A stretch of DNA of 64,000 bases. Origin: Marinobacter sp. F4218 (GTDB lineage: Bacteria > Pseudomonadota > Gammaproteobacteria > Pseudomonadales > Oleiphilaceae). The translations under genes were made by a program, and so were the position numbers. The notes under the pieces were generated by a model, which was not told the DNA's origin, did no database searches, and saw nothing but the letters and a program-made list of their open reading frames with translations. The stretch spans positions 1,116,001-1,180,000 of the forward strand of contig NZ_JAHZIL010000003.1 in assembly GCF_019443085.1 (NCBI RefSeq), written 5' to 3'. Within the stretch, counting starts at the first letter, position 1. Each line of letters starts with the position of its first letter. Of this stretch, positions 39,923 to 48,636 are shown in pieces.

Positions 39923-40593
39923 GGTCAGGATTCTCTGACTACGGGACCGGCAAGGCACTGCTACTGGCGTGCTCGCTGGCCATTCCACAATGGGCGACTG
40001 CACAGGAAACGGGGGACAGTGAAAAACCGGCGCCGGTGCAAGTGATCGCACCTGAGGTCAAACCCCGCAGTATCCAGGAGGCGGATATCGATGCGGAGTT
40101 TTTCGAGATTGGCGCCTTCGCCGGCATGATGACGATCGACAACTTCAGCAGCGAACCGTTGCTGGGTGTCAGTGCGGCATTCCATGCCACCGAGGACTTC
40201 TTCCTGCAGTTTAATTACGGGTTTACCGAGGCGGGTCTGACGTCGTTCGAGGAACTCAGTGGCGATAACGTAAGGCTACTGAGCGATTCCGATCGGGACT
40301 ACAGCTACTACGACTTCCTTGTCGGCTATAACATTTTCCCGGGCGAAGTGTTTTTCAGTGACTCGCTGACCTTCAACTCCGCCTTCTACGTGGTCGGCGG
40401 TGTCGGCAATACCGAGTTTGGCGGTGAGAGCAATTTCACCACCACTCTGGGCACCGGGTTCCGGGTGGTCTTGCTGGACTGGCTGACGGTTCACGTGGAT
40501 TTCCGGGATCACATGTTCACCAGCGATCTCATTCGCGAGTCACAGCTGACCCACAACATCGAGCTGTCTTCCGGCTTTACGCTGTTCTTCTGA
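39892..40593 (+). CDS. Outer-membrane beta-barrel protein
   Basis: The 233-residue protein has a signal-like segment (KALLLACSLAIPQWATA) and then alternating strands (ATEDFFLQFNYGFTEAG, FYVVGGVGNTEFGG, LTVHVDFRDHMF), ending with the terminal Phe typical of outer-membrane barrels (SGFTLFF). It overlaps the SH3-barrel gene by 31 bases, so the two are co-translated. Members of this general barrel group appear beside Glt/Nfs-like machinery in other proteobacteria. They may be the outer-membrane end of the machine; this is inferred. Confidence 0.82.
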   Translation: MENRSEHLLLRSGFSDYGTGKALLLACSLAIPQWATAQETGDSEKPAPVQVIAPEVKPRSIQEADIDAEFFEIGAFAGMMTIDNFSSEPLLGVSAAFHATEDFFLQFNYGFTEAGLTSFEELSGDNVRLLSDSDRDYSYYDFLVGYNIFPGEVFFSDSLTFNSAFYVVGGVGNTEFGGESNFTTTLGTGFRVVLLDWLTVHVDFRDHMFTSDLIRESQLTHNIELSSGFTLFF

Positions 40594-40623
40594 TGGCGTG
40601 GCCCAGGAATGACTGCCGGGCCG

Positions 40624-41496
40624 TTAACCCTGCCCGGCAGTCATCTCTTCCATCAGGTCGGAGAGATCCTCTTCGATCTCCTCGATCCAGTCCTGCCAAT
40701 CATCCTGATAGTCCTCGAAACGCGCCTGATCTACTTCTGCCAGCCGGAACCGGGTCTGGGTAACCGCCCGACTGCTCTCGGCGAAAGCCCGAAGGTCCGG
40801 TTCATCCAGACGCTCACCCTGCGTGCTCAGGTCCTGCCGGGAAGCCTCCAGCAGCTCACGGTCCCGGGGGCTGGCATCAGGCCTGTCCTTCAATGCCTCT
40901 TCGATGGACTCCGTCAGTTCCTCAATGTGCTTCTGGAGTTTTTCACCGTACCCCTCAAGCGCTTCCCGTGAGCGTTTTTCCGCTTCCGCCGACAGCGCTT
41001 CCAGCTCCCTGGCCATCTCGTCCAGACGGTCACCCATGCTGTCCGACGACCTGTTAATGCTATCGCTCAGGCGGTCCCTCAGGTCATTAAGCGTTCCAAT
41101 AACACCGTCGAACATTGAGCGTTCGGTGACCACCCGGTGCGTGCGCTCATAGTCGACTCGCCATTCGTCGTCCCTGCGCTCGAGAAACGTCAGGACTTTG
41201 CGACCCGCTTCCTCGCCATCACCGGCGCTGAGAAAGCGTGTTTCCACGGTTGCGCTGGAACCATCGATGACCACCCTGCCCCAGCCAATGGAAACCCCCT
41301 GCCAATCCATTCCAAACCCGTCGAATTGCGCGGCATCGGCCAGCGTCGAGAATTCGGCAACGTCATCGGCGTCGTTCTCGACGACCGACTGCCAGAAAGC
41401 CTCGGCGACTTCCTGGGGCGTTTCAGGATTACTACAGCCCGCCAGGAGCGCGAGCATTAATGCGGCGGCGAGGCCTCGCAACTGCGAACGGATCAT
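40624..41496 (-). CDS. DUF4878-like lipoprotein with coiled coil
   Basis: A 290-residue lipoprotein (LALLAGCSN, Cys 21). The N-terminal domain (PQEVAEAFWQSVVENDAD, FLERRDDEWRVDYER) fits the NTF2-like DUF4878 fold. It is followed by a long charged helix (about 150-290) with heptad-like spacing and an acidic tail. It is convergent with the barrel genes, and its own promoter faces the gene cluster at 41.5 kb. Function unknown. Confidence 0.75.
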   Translation of the reverse strand: MIRSQLRGLAAALMLALLAGCSNPETPQEVAEAFWQSVVENDADDVAEFSTLADAAQFDGFGMDWQGVSIGWGRVVIDGSSATVETRFLSAGDGEEAGRKVLTFLERRDDEWRVDYERTHRVVTERSMFDGVIGTLNDLRDRLSDSINRSSDSMGDRLDEMARELEALSAEAEKRSREALEGYGEKLQKHIEELTESIEEALKDRPDASPRDRELLEASRQDLSTQGERLDEPDLRAFAESSRAVTQTRFRLAEVDQARFEDYQDDWQDWIEEIEEDLSDLMEEMTAGQG

Positions 41497-41543
41497 GCCA
41501 GGGGTTCCTCTATTTCAAAATCGGGGTAGGCATCATACACCGC

Positions 41544-43217
41544 CTAGAGCCGGCAGGTCAGGTCCGCCAGCTCTTCATCGAACACCCGGCGGTTTTCGCT
41601 GTAATCCACCGGGATGTCCACCAGATGAACCCCGCCTTCGGCCAGCGCCCGCTCCAGGGTTGGACGCAGGTCTTCGGTGCGCGCTATCCGGTGGCCGGTC
41701 GCGCCATAGGACTCAGCGTACTTCACGAAATCCGGATTCCGGTAGTCCAGCCCAAAGTCTTCGAAGCCCTCCTGCCTCTGTTTCCACTTGATCATGCCAT
41801 AGGCGCTGTCGTCGATGACCAGCACCACCAGGTTGAGGTTCAGGCGCACGGCAGTTTCCATTTCCTGACTGTTCATCATGAACCCGCCATCACCGCACAC
41901 CGCCATCACTTTCAGATGCGGGTACAGCATCGCTGACATCATGGCGCTGGGCAGGCCTGCCCCCATGGAAGCAAGGGCATTGTCCAGCAGCACGGTGTTG
42001 TTGTCGTAGGCCGGGTAATTGCGGGCAAACCAGAGTTTGTACATGCCGTTGTCCAGGGCAATGATGCCGTCCTCCGGCATCACCCGGCGTACATCGCTGA
42101 CGATGCGCTGGGGAATCACCGGGAAACGGTCGTCGTCCGACCGGTCCTTCAGATGCCGGTCCACTGCTGCCTTGACGTCCATGAACCAGGAGAAATCGTG
42201 GCTGGCGCAATGGCCGCAGTGCTCCGCCATGTACTCCACGCTGTTGGCTATGTCCCCCACCACCTCGTGTTGAGGGAAGTAAACCGGATCGACGTCGGCA
42301 CCACTGAAATTCACATGGATGACCTGCTTGCCGCCGGCCTTCATGAAAAACGGAGGTTTCTCGACCACGTCGTGACCCACATTGATAACCAGGTCGGCGT
42401 GGTCGATGGCGCAGTGGACAAAATCTCCTGCCGACAGGGCTGCATTGCCCAGATACCGTGGGTGACGCTCGTCAACCACGCCCTTGCCCATCTGGGTGGT
42501 GAAAAAAGGAATACCGGTGACGTTGACCAGATGGATCAGGGCCTGGGACACGCGTTTTCGGTTCGCACCCGCACCGATCATGATCAGCGGATGCCGGGCC
42601 TTGCGTAGCATGTCGCACGCCATCTCCAGGCTTTTCTCACTGGCGGACGGGCGCCGCGCATCGCTGGGTTCAAAGATATGAGTATCCGGTTCCGGGTGCT
42701 CTGACGCTATGTCTTCCGGCAGCTCCAGGTGCACGGCACCGGGACGTTCCTCCGACGCCAGACGGAAGGCTTCACGCACCTTCGCGGGAATCGTGTTGGC
42801 GTTACTGATCTGACGCGTGTATTTGGTGAGGGGACGCATCAGGTCGACCACATCCAGAATCTGGAACAGCCCCTGCTTTGAGGATTTAATCGGCTTCTGC
42901 CCGGAAATCATCATCATCGGCATACCACCAAGCTGGGCGTAGGCGGCTGCGGTCACCAGATTGGTCGCGCCCGGCCCCAATGTTGACAGGCAAACCCCCA
43001 CCCGCCCGGTCAAGCGGCCATAGGTCGCGGCCATAAAACCGGCGGCCTGTTCGTGTCGATTCAGCACCAGCTGGATGCTGGACGTGCGCAGGGCCTCCAA
43101 CAGATCCAGATTCTCTTCGCCCGGCACGGCGAAGATGTACCTCACCCCTTCATTCTCGAGGGCTTTGACGAACAGCTCGGCCCCGGTCTGGGCCCTGGCG
43201 GGTAGTTCACTTGCCAT
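41544..43217 (-). CDS. Acetolactate synthase-like thiamine-diphosphate enzyme
   Basis: This 557-residue enzyme has the three-domain fold of the acetolactate synthase/pyruvate oxidase family: a pyrimidine-binding domain with catalytic Glu in LNRHEQAAGFMA, a central domain (MIGAGANRKRV), and a diphosphate-binding domain with GDGGFMMNSQEMETAVRLN. It would condense two pyruvates to acetolactate. No ilvN-like small subunit gene is adjacent, which favours a catabolic (AlsS-like) or unusual role. The ATG at 43217 is preceded by GGGGA; a longer frame to 43259 lacks one. Substrate is inferred. Confidence 0.8.
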   Translation of the reverse strand: MASELPARAQTGAELFVKALENEGVRYIFAVPGEENLDLLEALRTSSIQLVLNRHEQAAGFMAATYGRLTGRVGVCLSTLGPGATNLVTAAAYAQLGGMPMMMISGQKPIKSSKQGLFQILDVVDLMRPLTKYTRQISNANTIPAKVREAFRLASEERPGAVHLELPEDIASEHPEPDTHIFEPSDARRPSASEKSLEMACDMLRKARHPLIMIGAGANRKRVSQALIHLVNVTGIPFFTTQMGKGVVDERHPRYLGNAALSAGDFVHCAIDHADLVINVGHDVVEKPPFFMKAGGKQVIHVNFSGADVDPVYFPQHEVVGDIANSVEYMAEHCGHCASHDFSWFMDVKAAVDRHLKDRSDDDRFPVIPQRIVSDVRRVMPEDGIIALDNGMYKLWFARNYPAYDNNTVLLDNALASMGAGLPSAMMSAMLYPHLKVMAVCGDGGFMMNSQEMETAVRLNLNLVVLVIDDSAYGMIKWKQRQEGFEDFGLDYRNPDFVKYAESYGATGHRIARTEDLRPTLERALAEGGVHLVDIPVDYSENRRVFDEELADLTCRL

Positions 43218-43360
43218 GATTGTCCCCTGTGCAGCTGGATGTGTGTCCGAGCATAGCATTCTTCAGCCATGACTCCTCTCCCTGACTAGCTTTACGTTGA
43301 GTCAGGGCATCGGATGTCAAAGAAGGGGGAAATCGGCAAACAGATCAGGCTGGTCAGGCG

Positions 43361-45385
43361 TCAGCTGGAGACCGGCGGTTCTGCCTGCAGGGCTTCGGCT
43401 GGCACACGGCCTTCACCCCAACTCCGGTATACACCATCAACCACGCGTTTCAGCTCATCCTCGCCGACATCGGCAGGTTCGCCGCGTTCAAGCGGATCGA
43501 AATGGAAAATGTACAGTCGGGACGTGAACTGCTCAAACGGAAGCGAGGATTCGCCAAACCGCTCACCGTTGCCGGAAGTACTTACACGCACGTCGTCACC
43601 CCAGTTCTGGCCACTGTCGTTGTTGGGGTTGAAGAAGTACACCCGCATCTCGCCCTCGGGATCCAGCGCCACCCGCAGCACCGTAATCGCGTGCCAGCCG
43701 ATAAATCGGGCAGCGCTGTCAGTGACGGCCACGCCCGCAGGCTGGGGATGGATCAGCGGCTGGTTGCCGTTATAGTACGGGTGGTAACTGGCATAGAAAT
43801 GGCGGATAAAGCCCTCCAGATCGTCGAGCTTTCCGGTGGCAACGTCCACGTTGATGGCAAAGCCACGACCGGCAGACCAGCCGTGAAATTCCGGGTTCAC
43901 CCACTGGTGCGGGTCGCCCTTCCGACCGGCTACAAGCCGGCCCATTTCGGCGTAAATGCGGTCCAGGTGAGGCACGACCACCAGCGACACCGGGTCGAGG
44001 TCAAGGGTCACTTCCGAAGCCACACCGCCCACGCTGCGGGCCGACGACACCGGCTTACCCTCAAAATGCATGATGATTTCGTTGTCACGGGCCGCCCAGG
44101 CTACCATCTGCAGGAGGTAGTCCGGATCGTTGTAGGCCCACATGGACAGGGCCCGGGCAGACTGGCATGTGGGGTTGTTGCCCTGCCCCACGCCAAGTGG
44201 CTGCCCCAGCATACTGAGCACACCCTGAATCAACCAGGCTCCGGGTTGAGGCTGGTATCCATAGGCCAGTTGCAGGCGTTCACGGGCGCACGGACTCAGG
44301 GACAGGCGCGCCTGGCGCCAGAGAGCCGGCGCGACCGGCGGCTGGTAGAGGATGCCCCGCTCCAGCATCAGCGCCAGGCCATAAATGCCCTGGGCAGTTT
44401 CGGGATACACGCCTTCCTGAATCAGGGTACAGACCAGCTCGCGATAACACAGCAGGCAATCGCGCCCGGTGCTCGACAACCCCAGAGCTTCGCTCAGGAG
44501 CGCGTCCTGATCCTCCAGGATAAACCGAACAAAACAGGCGTGATAGGGCGACACCAGCCCCGTGTCGTGCATGGAGCGGGCGAAACCAGTGGCTTCGTTC
44601 TGCAGGGCCTGGGCGTCCATGGACTCCAGACGCTGTTCGTAGACCACGGCCCCGGGATCCTCACTGCAGGCTCGGGTGGGCCCGTACAGGCTGGAAATCA
44701 GACGGTCGGCGCCACGGCCGGCACCACCGAGGTCCGCTTGGGGATCGGCGCGGCAAAGGGCAATCTGGGTAATCATCCGACGCACGTCGGTGACCTGAAT
44801 CGGCCGCTGCTGAAGTATCCGCCAGATTTCCTCGATGAGGCTGTCGATGACGTGTTCGTAGCCAATGTGTTCAGCGATATACTGAACCACGGCCTGGCTG
44901 ATGTTGGCTAACCTGCCCTGCTCACGCTCCGCCTCGCCGGTCATGCCGAACAGCAGGCCGAGATTAATGGCAAGCACCTGGGTCAGGTAGTGATGAGCCT
45001 GCTCCGCCGAAACCGACGGATGCAGGTAGAATCCGCGAGCCACCGCCAGAAGGCGGAGCTCACTGAAGGCTTCGATTACCACCGTGTCTGCGTTCTTGCT
45101 CTGCAGGGAGTGGGTGGTGAGAGCGGGCAGAAGAATGCCGGGATCGGCCCAATCAGTGCCGATATACACGCCGGCGAGCTCAAGCCGCTCGGCGCGCTCC
45201 TCTATGACCCGGCATCCCTCCGGTTGCTGCAGGACCCGTCGGGCAATGTCGAACACGCGCGGAAGCTTGCCGGCCTTGGCAAATGGCCGGCTTTCCTCCA
45301 AAACCTGGATTGACTCATCCAGTCGTTGCACCAGCTTGTCGAAATTGACTGCCGGTACTGCGCTGCCCGGTTGGTGATCGTTCAA
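43361..45385 (-). CDS. Uncharacterised protein with papain-like C-H-N motifs
   Basis: A 674-residue protein I cannot assign to a named family. The C-terminal half shows a papain-type order: QGNNPTCQSARALSMWA (Gln...Cys, ~395-410), then RFIGWHAITVLRV (His), then FFNPNNDSGQNWGDD (Asn/Trp). A Gln-Cys-His-Asn arrangement like this suggests a cysteine protease, transglutaminase-like enzyme or amidase. The N-terminal half is helical and may be regulatory. It starts with TTG after GAGGA, 54 bases downstream of an ATP-grasp gene on the same strand, so the two are probably a functional pair. Confidence 0.6.
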   Translation of the reverse strand: MNDHQPGSAVPAVNFDKLVQRLDESIQVLEESRPFAKAGKLPRVFDIARRVLQQPEGCRVIEERAERLELAGVYIGTDWADPGILLPALTTHSLQSKNADTVVIEAFSELRLLAVARGFYLHPSVSAEQAHHYLTQVLAINLGLLFGMTGEAEREQGRLANISQAVVQYIAEHIGYEHVIDSLIEEIWRILQQRPIQVTDVRRMITQIALCRADPQADLGGAGRGADRLISSLYGPTRACSEDPGAVVYEQRLESMDAQALQNEATGFARSMHDTGLVSPYHACFVRFILEDQDALLSEALGLSSTGRDCLLCYRELVCTLIQEGVYPETAQGIYGLALMLERGILYQPPVAPALWRQARLSLSPCARERLQLAYGYQPQPGAWLIQGVLSMLGQPLGVGQGNNPTCQSARALSMWAYNDPDYLLQMVAWAARDNEIIMHFEGKPVSSARSVGGVASEVTLDLDPVSLVVVPHLDRIYAEMGRLVAGRKGDPHQWVNPEFHGWSAGRGFAINVDVATGKLDDLEGFIRHFYASYHPYYNGNQPLIHPQPAGVAVTDSAARFIGWHAITVLRVALDPEGEMRVYFFNPNNDSGQNWGDDVRVSTSGNGERFGESSLPFEQFTSRLYIFHFDPLERGEPADVGEDELKRVVDGVYRSWGEGRVPAEALQAEPPVSS

Positions 45386-45439
45386 ACGATTATCCTCAGG
45401 GCCTGCACCAAACCCGTCTGTTATTAAAGCTTCTCCTGA

Positions 45440-46672
45440 TTATACATAGAAATCGAGTTCTTCCTGATGTTTCAGGAGATCCCGCATGACGTACGGATCG
45501 TCGCCGAAGAAATAGATCAGTCCCCAATGCGTACCGAAGGCGGTCCGTTTGGTCACGGTTTCCTCCAGCGGCGGGGTCAGTTCGTGAGACTCGAAATACT
45601 CGTGGTTCTCGGTCTCCTCCGGAATCTCAAGCTTGCTGACCACCCGGCGACGCGGATAGACACCGAAGCATCCGGCGTAACCCTTGGCATCCACTACCTC
45701 TTTCGGGAAGAAGTTTTTCACTTCCTCGGCGGTAGTCTTGGGATCGAAGGTCAGGATCATGCCCTGATAGGCGTTGAAACCATAGGCACGCTCCAGCAGC
45801 TCGAATACCTTGAATCCCGGTGGACGGTAAGCCACCTCGCCAAAGTACATGGTGCTGTCGCTGGTCACGAAGTATTCCGGATGAATAAAGCCGAAATCGA
45901 TGTCGAAGGTCTTGATCAGCTTTTCGATCTCGCCCCGGATCTGGTCTCGATACTTTTCAAGGTCCGGCGTCGCGGGCACGAACACGGAATAGCCCAGGGT
46001 CACGTACTCGGAGATATTGAGGAACGCGATCTTGCCATTATGGATCCAGGCCTCCACCGCGAACTCCCAACCATCAAGGTGGGACTCCATGAGCACGGGA
46101 AACTCTTCTTCCGGGATGGTATCGACTTCATCGGGCGTACGGATCACCCGGTGGCCCAGGCACCCGGCCTTGTCGAAGGCTTTCAGGTGAATCGGATCAT
46201 TCGGGTCACCGTCCAGTTTCAGCAGTGTCTGGTTGACGCGTTTCAGGAAACGGATGACGTCGCCCTTATCGTGCGCCTCCTCGAAGATCCCGACCCGAAT
46301 ACCACCGAGCTGGGCACGACGCTTCATCAATGCCTTGTCGCGCAGCAGCATGGCCTGACCAAACAGGCGCGGCTTGTCCATCAGGACCGAGTTAATAGCC
46401 CCTGCCCACTCCACGGTTTCCTCAAACAGCGGAATGGCCACATCCACGCCCATATCTTTGAGGGTCTGGGCGATTTCGACGGATCGGTCGTTGAGGCGTT
46501 CGAAGTTCCAGGGCACGTAGGGAATGTCGTGCTCTTTGCAGTAGGCTTCTGCCCAGTCCGGAGCGACCACCACATAACGACGGTCGAATTTGTCTGCGGC
46601 TTCTATAGCGTTCAAGCTCCAACCAAGGAGTGCAATGTACCCCTTGTCCGGATTGTACTTATGCTCGCTCAT
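45440..46672 (-). CDS. ATP-grasp ligase
   Basis: A 410-residue ATP-grasp-fold protein: N-terminal pre-grasp region (YIALLGWSLNAIEAADKF), central ATP-binding part (LMESHLDGWEFAVEAWIHNG), and C-terminal metal- and phosphate-binding segment (YFGEVAYRPPGFKVFELL). Family members ligate an acid to an amine or thiol using ATP. The substrate cannot be told. The ATG at 46672 was chosen for the ribosome site GAGAG. It precedes the papain-like gene and may make a product that the second protein cleaves or transfers. Confidence 0.8.
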   Translation of the reverse strand: MSEHKYNPDKGYIALLGWSLNAIEAADKFDRRYVVVAPDWAEAYCKEHDIPYVPWNFERLNDRSVEIAQTLKDMGVDVAIPLFEETVEWAGAINSVLMDKPRLFGQAMLLRDKALMKRRAQLGGIRVGIFEEAHDKGDVIRFLKRVNQTLLKLDGDPNDPIHLKAFDKAGCLGHRVIRTPDEVDTIPEEEFPVLMESHLDGWEFAVEAWIHNGKIAFLNISEYVTLGYSVFVPATPDLEKYRDQIRGEIEKLIKTFDIDFGFIHPEYFVTSDSTMYFGEVAYRPPGFKVFELLERAYGFNAYQGMILTFDPKTTAEEVKNFFPKEVVDAKGYAGCFGVYPRRRVVSKLEIPEETENHEYFESHELTPPLEETVTKRTAFGTHWGLIYFFGDDPYVMRDLLKHQEELDFYV

Positions 46673-46755
46673 AGGCTCTCTCCTTTGCGTGGGGTGTCTA
46701 TTAACCCTACGCGTTACTTGAGAAATCGCAAATCTGACTGGCCCCAAAACAAAAA

Positions 46756-46800
46756 AAGCACTGTAAGTGCGGGTTTTTAAAACCTGCACTTACAGTGCTT
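46756..46800 (-). terminator. Strong hairpin terminator after mqo
   Basis: The arms AAGCACTGTAAGTGC(G)GGTTTT and AAAACCTGCACTTACAGTGCTT match over ~22 bp with one mismatch. Read on the minus strand the stem is followed by a run of seven Ts. It separates mqo from the ATP-grasp gene on the same strand. Confidence 0.85.
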
Positions 46801-46827
46801 CAGAGCCACATATACCGATTTGGAATA

Positions 46828-48309
46828 TCAGCCCAACTTGAGCGTTGAGAGCGTTCTTTCACGCACTTTTGTAAGTAATGCCTCGTCCTCAACCAGCGAT
46901 TGGCCGTAGGAAGGAACCAGGTGTTTCAGGCGTTCCTGCCATTCAGCGTTCTTGAGGCTTTCCGGGAAACAGCGCTCCAGGACATCAAGCATGGCATTGG
47001 CGGCTGTCGAGGCTCCCGGTGACGCGCCCAACAGGGCTGCCAGCGTTCCATCCTTGGCGGCCACGATTTCGGTACCGAACTCGAGTTTCCCGCCACCGCC
47101 GTCCAGTTGCTTGATGATCTGTACCCGCTGACCGGCCATCTTCAGCTCCCAGTCTTCCTCGCGGGCATCCGGGAAGAAGTTGCGCAGGGATGCGACCCGG
47201 TCGCTGTGGGACTGGAATACCTCACCAATGAGGTAGCGGGTCAGGTCCATGTTGCTCTTGCTCACGGACAGCATCGGCCGCAGGTTAGTGGGCTTGACCG
47301 ACCCGAACAGATCAAAGATCGACCCCTGCTTCAGGAATCGGGTGGTGAAGCCCGCAAACGGCCCGAACAGCAGGGCCGGCTCGCCATTGATGATCCGCGT
47401 GTCCAGATGCGGCACGGACATCGGGGGCGCCCCAATCGGAGCCTTCCCGTAAACCTTGGAATGGTGCTGCTCGACAATCTCAGGCTTGCGACACACCAGC
47501 CACTGACCACTGACCGGAAAACCGCCATAGCCCTTCGCCTCTTCAATACCGGACTTCTGCAACATCGGCAAGGCGCCGCCACCAGCACCCAGGAATACAA
47601 AGCCCGTCTCCAGCTTGGTGAGCTCGCCAGTCTTCTGGTTCCGGACCCGGACTTTCCAGCGCCCGTTGTCGCGCTGGTCGATGTAGTGCACGGGGCTGCT
47701 CAGCATCAGCTCGAAATTGGGCTGGCTTTCGAGGTATTTCACCATGCTGCGGGTCAGCGAGCCGAAATCCACGTCGGCGCCGTGTTTGATCCGGGTGGCG
47801 GCCACTCTCTGCATCGGGTCACGATCCTTGACCACCAGCGGCATCCACTCTTCCAGATCCTCCGGGGATTCGGTGTATTCCATTTCCCGGAACAGGTGAT
47901 GGGCACTCAGACGCTCGAAACGGCGCTTCAGGAAGGCCACGTCCTTTTCGCCCCAGACAAAACTCTGGTGGGGCGTGCGATTGATGAAGGTCTTGGGGTC
48001 GGGCAACTTGCCCTGCTCCACCAGGTAGGACCAGAACTGGAGTGACACTTCGAACTGGGCATTGATCTGGAGTGCCCGATCGATGGCTACGTCACCATCC
48101 TCGGTCTCCGGCGTGTAATTGAGTTCACAGTATCCGGCGTGGCCGGTACCTGCGTTGTTCCATCCGTCGGTGCTTTCATGGGCAACGTGGTCGAGACGTT
48201 CCACCATGACGATGTCCAGGGACGGATCGAGCTGCCTGAGCATCATGCCGAGGGTGGCGCTCATGACGCCACCGCCGACCAGCACTACGTCTGCCTGTCT
48301 AACGGCCAT
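46828..48309 (-). CDS. mqo: Malate:quinone oxidoreductase
   Basis: The 493-residue FAD enzyme oxidises malate to oxaloacetate and passes electrons to quinone at the inner membrane, as part of the TCA cycle. It shows the FAD-binding GGGVMSATLG near the N-terminus and VERLDHVAHESTDGWNNAGTGHAG, and the family segments KSNMDLTRYLIG and GTEIVAAKDGTLAALLGASPGAS. Length is normal. The intergenic region upstream (48310-48636) is shared with nhaD. Confidence 0.95.
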   Translation of the reverse strand: MAVRQADVVLVGGGVMSATLGMMLRQLDPSLDIVMVERLDHVAHESTDGWNNAGTGHAGYCELNYTPETEDGDVAIDRALQINAQFEVSLQFWSYLVEQGKLPDPKTFINRTPHQSFVWGEKDVAFLKRRFERLSAHHLFREMEYTESPEDLEEWMPLVVKDRDPMQRVAATRIKHGADVDFGSLTRSMVKYLESQPNFELMLSSPVHYIDQRDNGRWKVRVRNQKTGELTKLETGFVFLGAGGGALPMLQKSGIEEAKGYGGFPVSGQWLVCRKPEIVEQHHSKVYGKAPIGAPPMSVPHLDTRIINGEPALLFGPFAGFTTRFLKQGSIFDLFGSVKPTNLRPMLSVSKSNMDLTRYLIGEVFQSHSDRVASLRNFFPDAREEDWELKMAGQRVQIIKQLDGGGGKLEFGTEIVAAKDGTLAALLGASPGASTAANAMLDVLERCFPESLKNAEWQERLKHLVPSYGQSLVEDEALLTKVRERTLSTLKLG

Positions 48310-48636
48310 TGGTCTATACCCTAGCTAGTATTAAGCCTGTGTACTCCCCCACGATCAGCAGGGGAGCCTGTCGAAAGCCGGTCAAGCGCAAGGTAAAGGG
48401 CGCTGCCGTTCGCTTCCGGTCTGAATGTGGGCGCAATTATCCCGATTTTCGCCGAAATAATAAATTGCGATTGTCAATCGATTCGCATTGCGCATGACTC
48501 TTAGCCAACATTTGCCACCACATGGGTCAACTACGAACAGTGGTTTGCTTCAGGTCAAAGGTCTAAAATCCCGCCCCATTAACTTTTCCGGGCCCCTGAA
48601 ACGGCCCTCCAACTGCAATCTGGACGGGGTTCCCCA
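48310..48636. promoter_or_regulatory. Divergent promoter region of mqo and nhaD
   Basis: No gene was found. A hairpin CTCCCC/GGGGAG lies at 48344-48366. The perfect palindrome CGATTG-T-CAATCG is at 48468-48480 within an AT-rich stretch containing GCGATTGTCAATCGATTCGCATT, which resembles Fur-type iron boxes. Binding by Fur is a weak inference. Confidence 0.4.

Noticed and set aside
48340..48370. A sodium-sensing riboswitch upstream of nhaD
   Set aside because: There is a short hairpin, but it is close to the mqo start and far from nhaD, and I could not build the conserved riboswitch core.
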